Assembly: GCA_030611905.1 (NCBI GenBank)
Contig: JAUWOX010000054.1
Location: forward strand, 1-7,093
DNA: 7,093 nucleotides
DNA from: a bacterium
GTDB lineage: Bacteria > Patescibacteriota > JABMPQ01 > JAQVVF01
Direction of reading: 5' to 3'
Below, in pieces: positions 6,928-7,093 of this stretch (positions are counted from its first letter, which is position 1; every line of letters starts with the position of its first letter). The notes under the pieces are model-generated. The model saw only the letters and a program-made list of their open reading frames with translations. It did no database searches and was not told where the DNA came from. The position numbers and the translations under genes are program-made.

Positions 6928-7093
6928 CTAATTTTGCTTTTTAGTAGGAAGACTTAACAGACTAAAGAAAAAAGCTGAAAACATTGTTTGTATACCAATT
7001 ACGATCAATGTTAAAGCGACTAAAGTCTTTCTTATCTCGAAAAGTTCCCCAAAATAAGTTTGCTTCCATGTCCAGAGAATCCAAAATGACATT
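6928..7093 (-). CDS. C-terminal tail of a membrane-anchored GT2 glycosyltransferase, 3' end only
   Basis: Only the last 54 residues are in the window, ending at the TAG at plus 6928-6930. They read 'MSFWILWTW', a short polar loop 'KQTYFGELFEIRKT', then a membrane helix containing 'LIVIGIQTMFSAFFFSLLS' and a basic tail. The GxQT-FSxFF helix after an 'E-RK' loop is what I recall from the C-termini of DPM1-like GT2 enzymes of archaea and CPR bacteria. Those carry one or two membrane helices after the GT-A domain and often make polyprenyl-phosphate sugars. The Met at 7090-7092 is probably internal, because a 54-residue stand-alone protein would be unusual. No catalytic residue is visible, so the enzyme identity rests on the tail alone. 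It is the most upstream operon gene seen. Confidence 0.6.
   Translation of the reverse strand, partial: MSFWILWTWKQTYFGELFEIRKTLVALTLIVIGIQTMFSAFFFSLLSLPTKKQN

Noticed and set aside
6968..7093. Alternative minus-strand frame at the right edge, stopping at 6968-6970
   Set aside because: Its translation is polar and unlike any family, whereas the frame ending at 6928 gives a GT2-type C-terminal membrane helix.
1..7093. Search for tRNA, rRNA, CRISPR array, insertion sequence, attachment site or promoter
   Set aside because: No cloverleaf, spaced repeats, transposase-like frame or terminal inverted repeats were seen. Almost every base is coding, and the operon's promoter must lie beyond 7093.

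Overview
The window is a glycan-assembly locus. It carries six glycosyltransferase genes and one multi-pass membrane protein gene, with no RNA gene, mobile element or CRISPR array visible. The DNA is A+T-rich, with long A/T homopolymers and Lys/Ile/Asn/Phe-rich proteins. The standard genetic code fits every gene. The glycosyltransferase subfamilies resemble those I associate with Patescibacteria (CPR) and with archaea. Examples are a GT4 with a GGGEKR start and a WFEYWG motif, a GT2 with a single 'GIQT' C-terminal membrane helix, and a GT4 with a DFDDAIF motif. No taxonomic marker gene is present, so the organism stays undecided among those groups. None of the five complete starts has a GGAGG-type ribosome binding site.

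Layout. On the + strand, 2-973 is the 3' part of a GT4 glycosyltransferase whose frame is open to the left edge, so its start lies outside the window. Everything else is on the - strand and is transcribed from the right edge toward position 953: the C-terminal tail of a membrane-anchored GT2 (6928-7093), a GT4 (5777-6919), a second GT4 (4693-5802), a membrane protein of GT-C-like shape (3152-4693), a third GT4 (1920-3149) and a soluble GT2 (953-1957). Successive genes are separated by at most 8 bp or overlap by 1, 26 or 38 bp, which indicates one operon. The + gene and the operon meet tail to tail and overlap by 21 bp. A weak terminator-like hairpin for each transcript lies inside the opposing gene.

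How the genes may work together (inference). The three GT4 enzymes and the soluble GT2 would add nucleotide-activated sugars one after another to a membrane-bound acceptor on the cytoplasmic face. The rightmost GT2 may make a polyprenyl-phosphate sugar. The membrane protein could use such a lipid-linked donor on the outer face, as GT-C enzymes do. No flippase, polymerase, chain-length regulator or nucleotide-sugar enzyme lies in the window, so the final product (capsule, O-antigen-like glycan or protein glycan) cannot be named. There is no gene-free stretch over 300 bases. The only non-coding DNA is at 1, 3150-3151 and 6920-6927.
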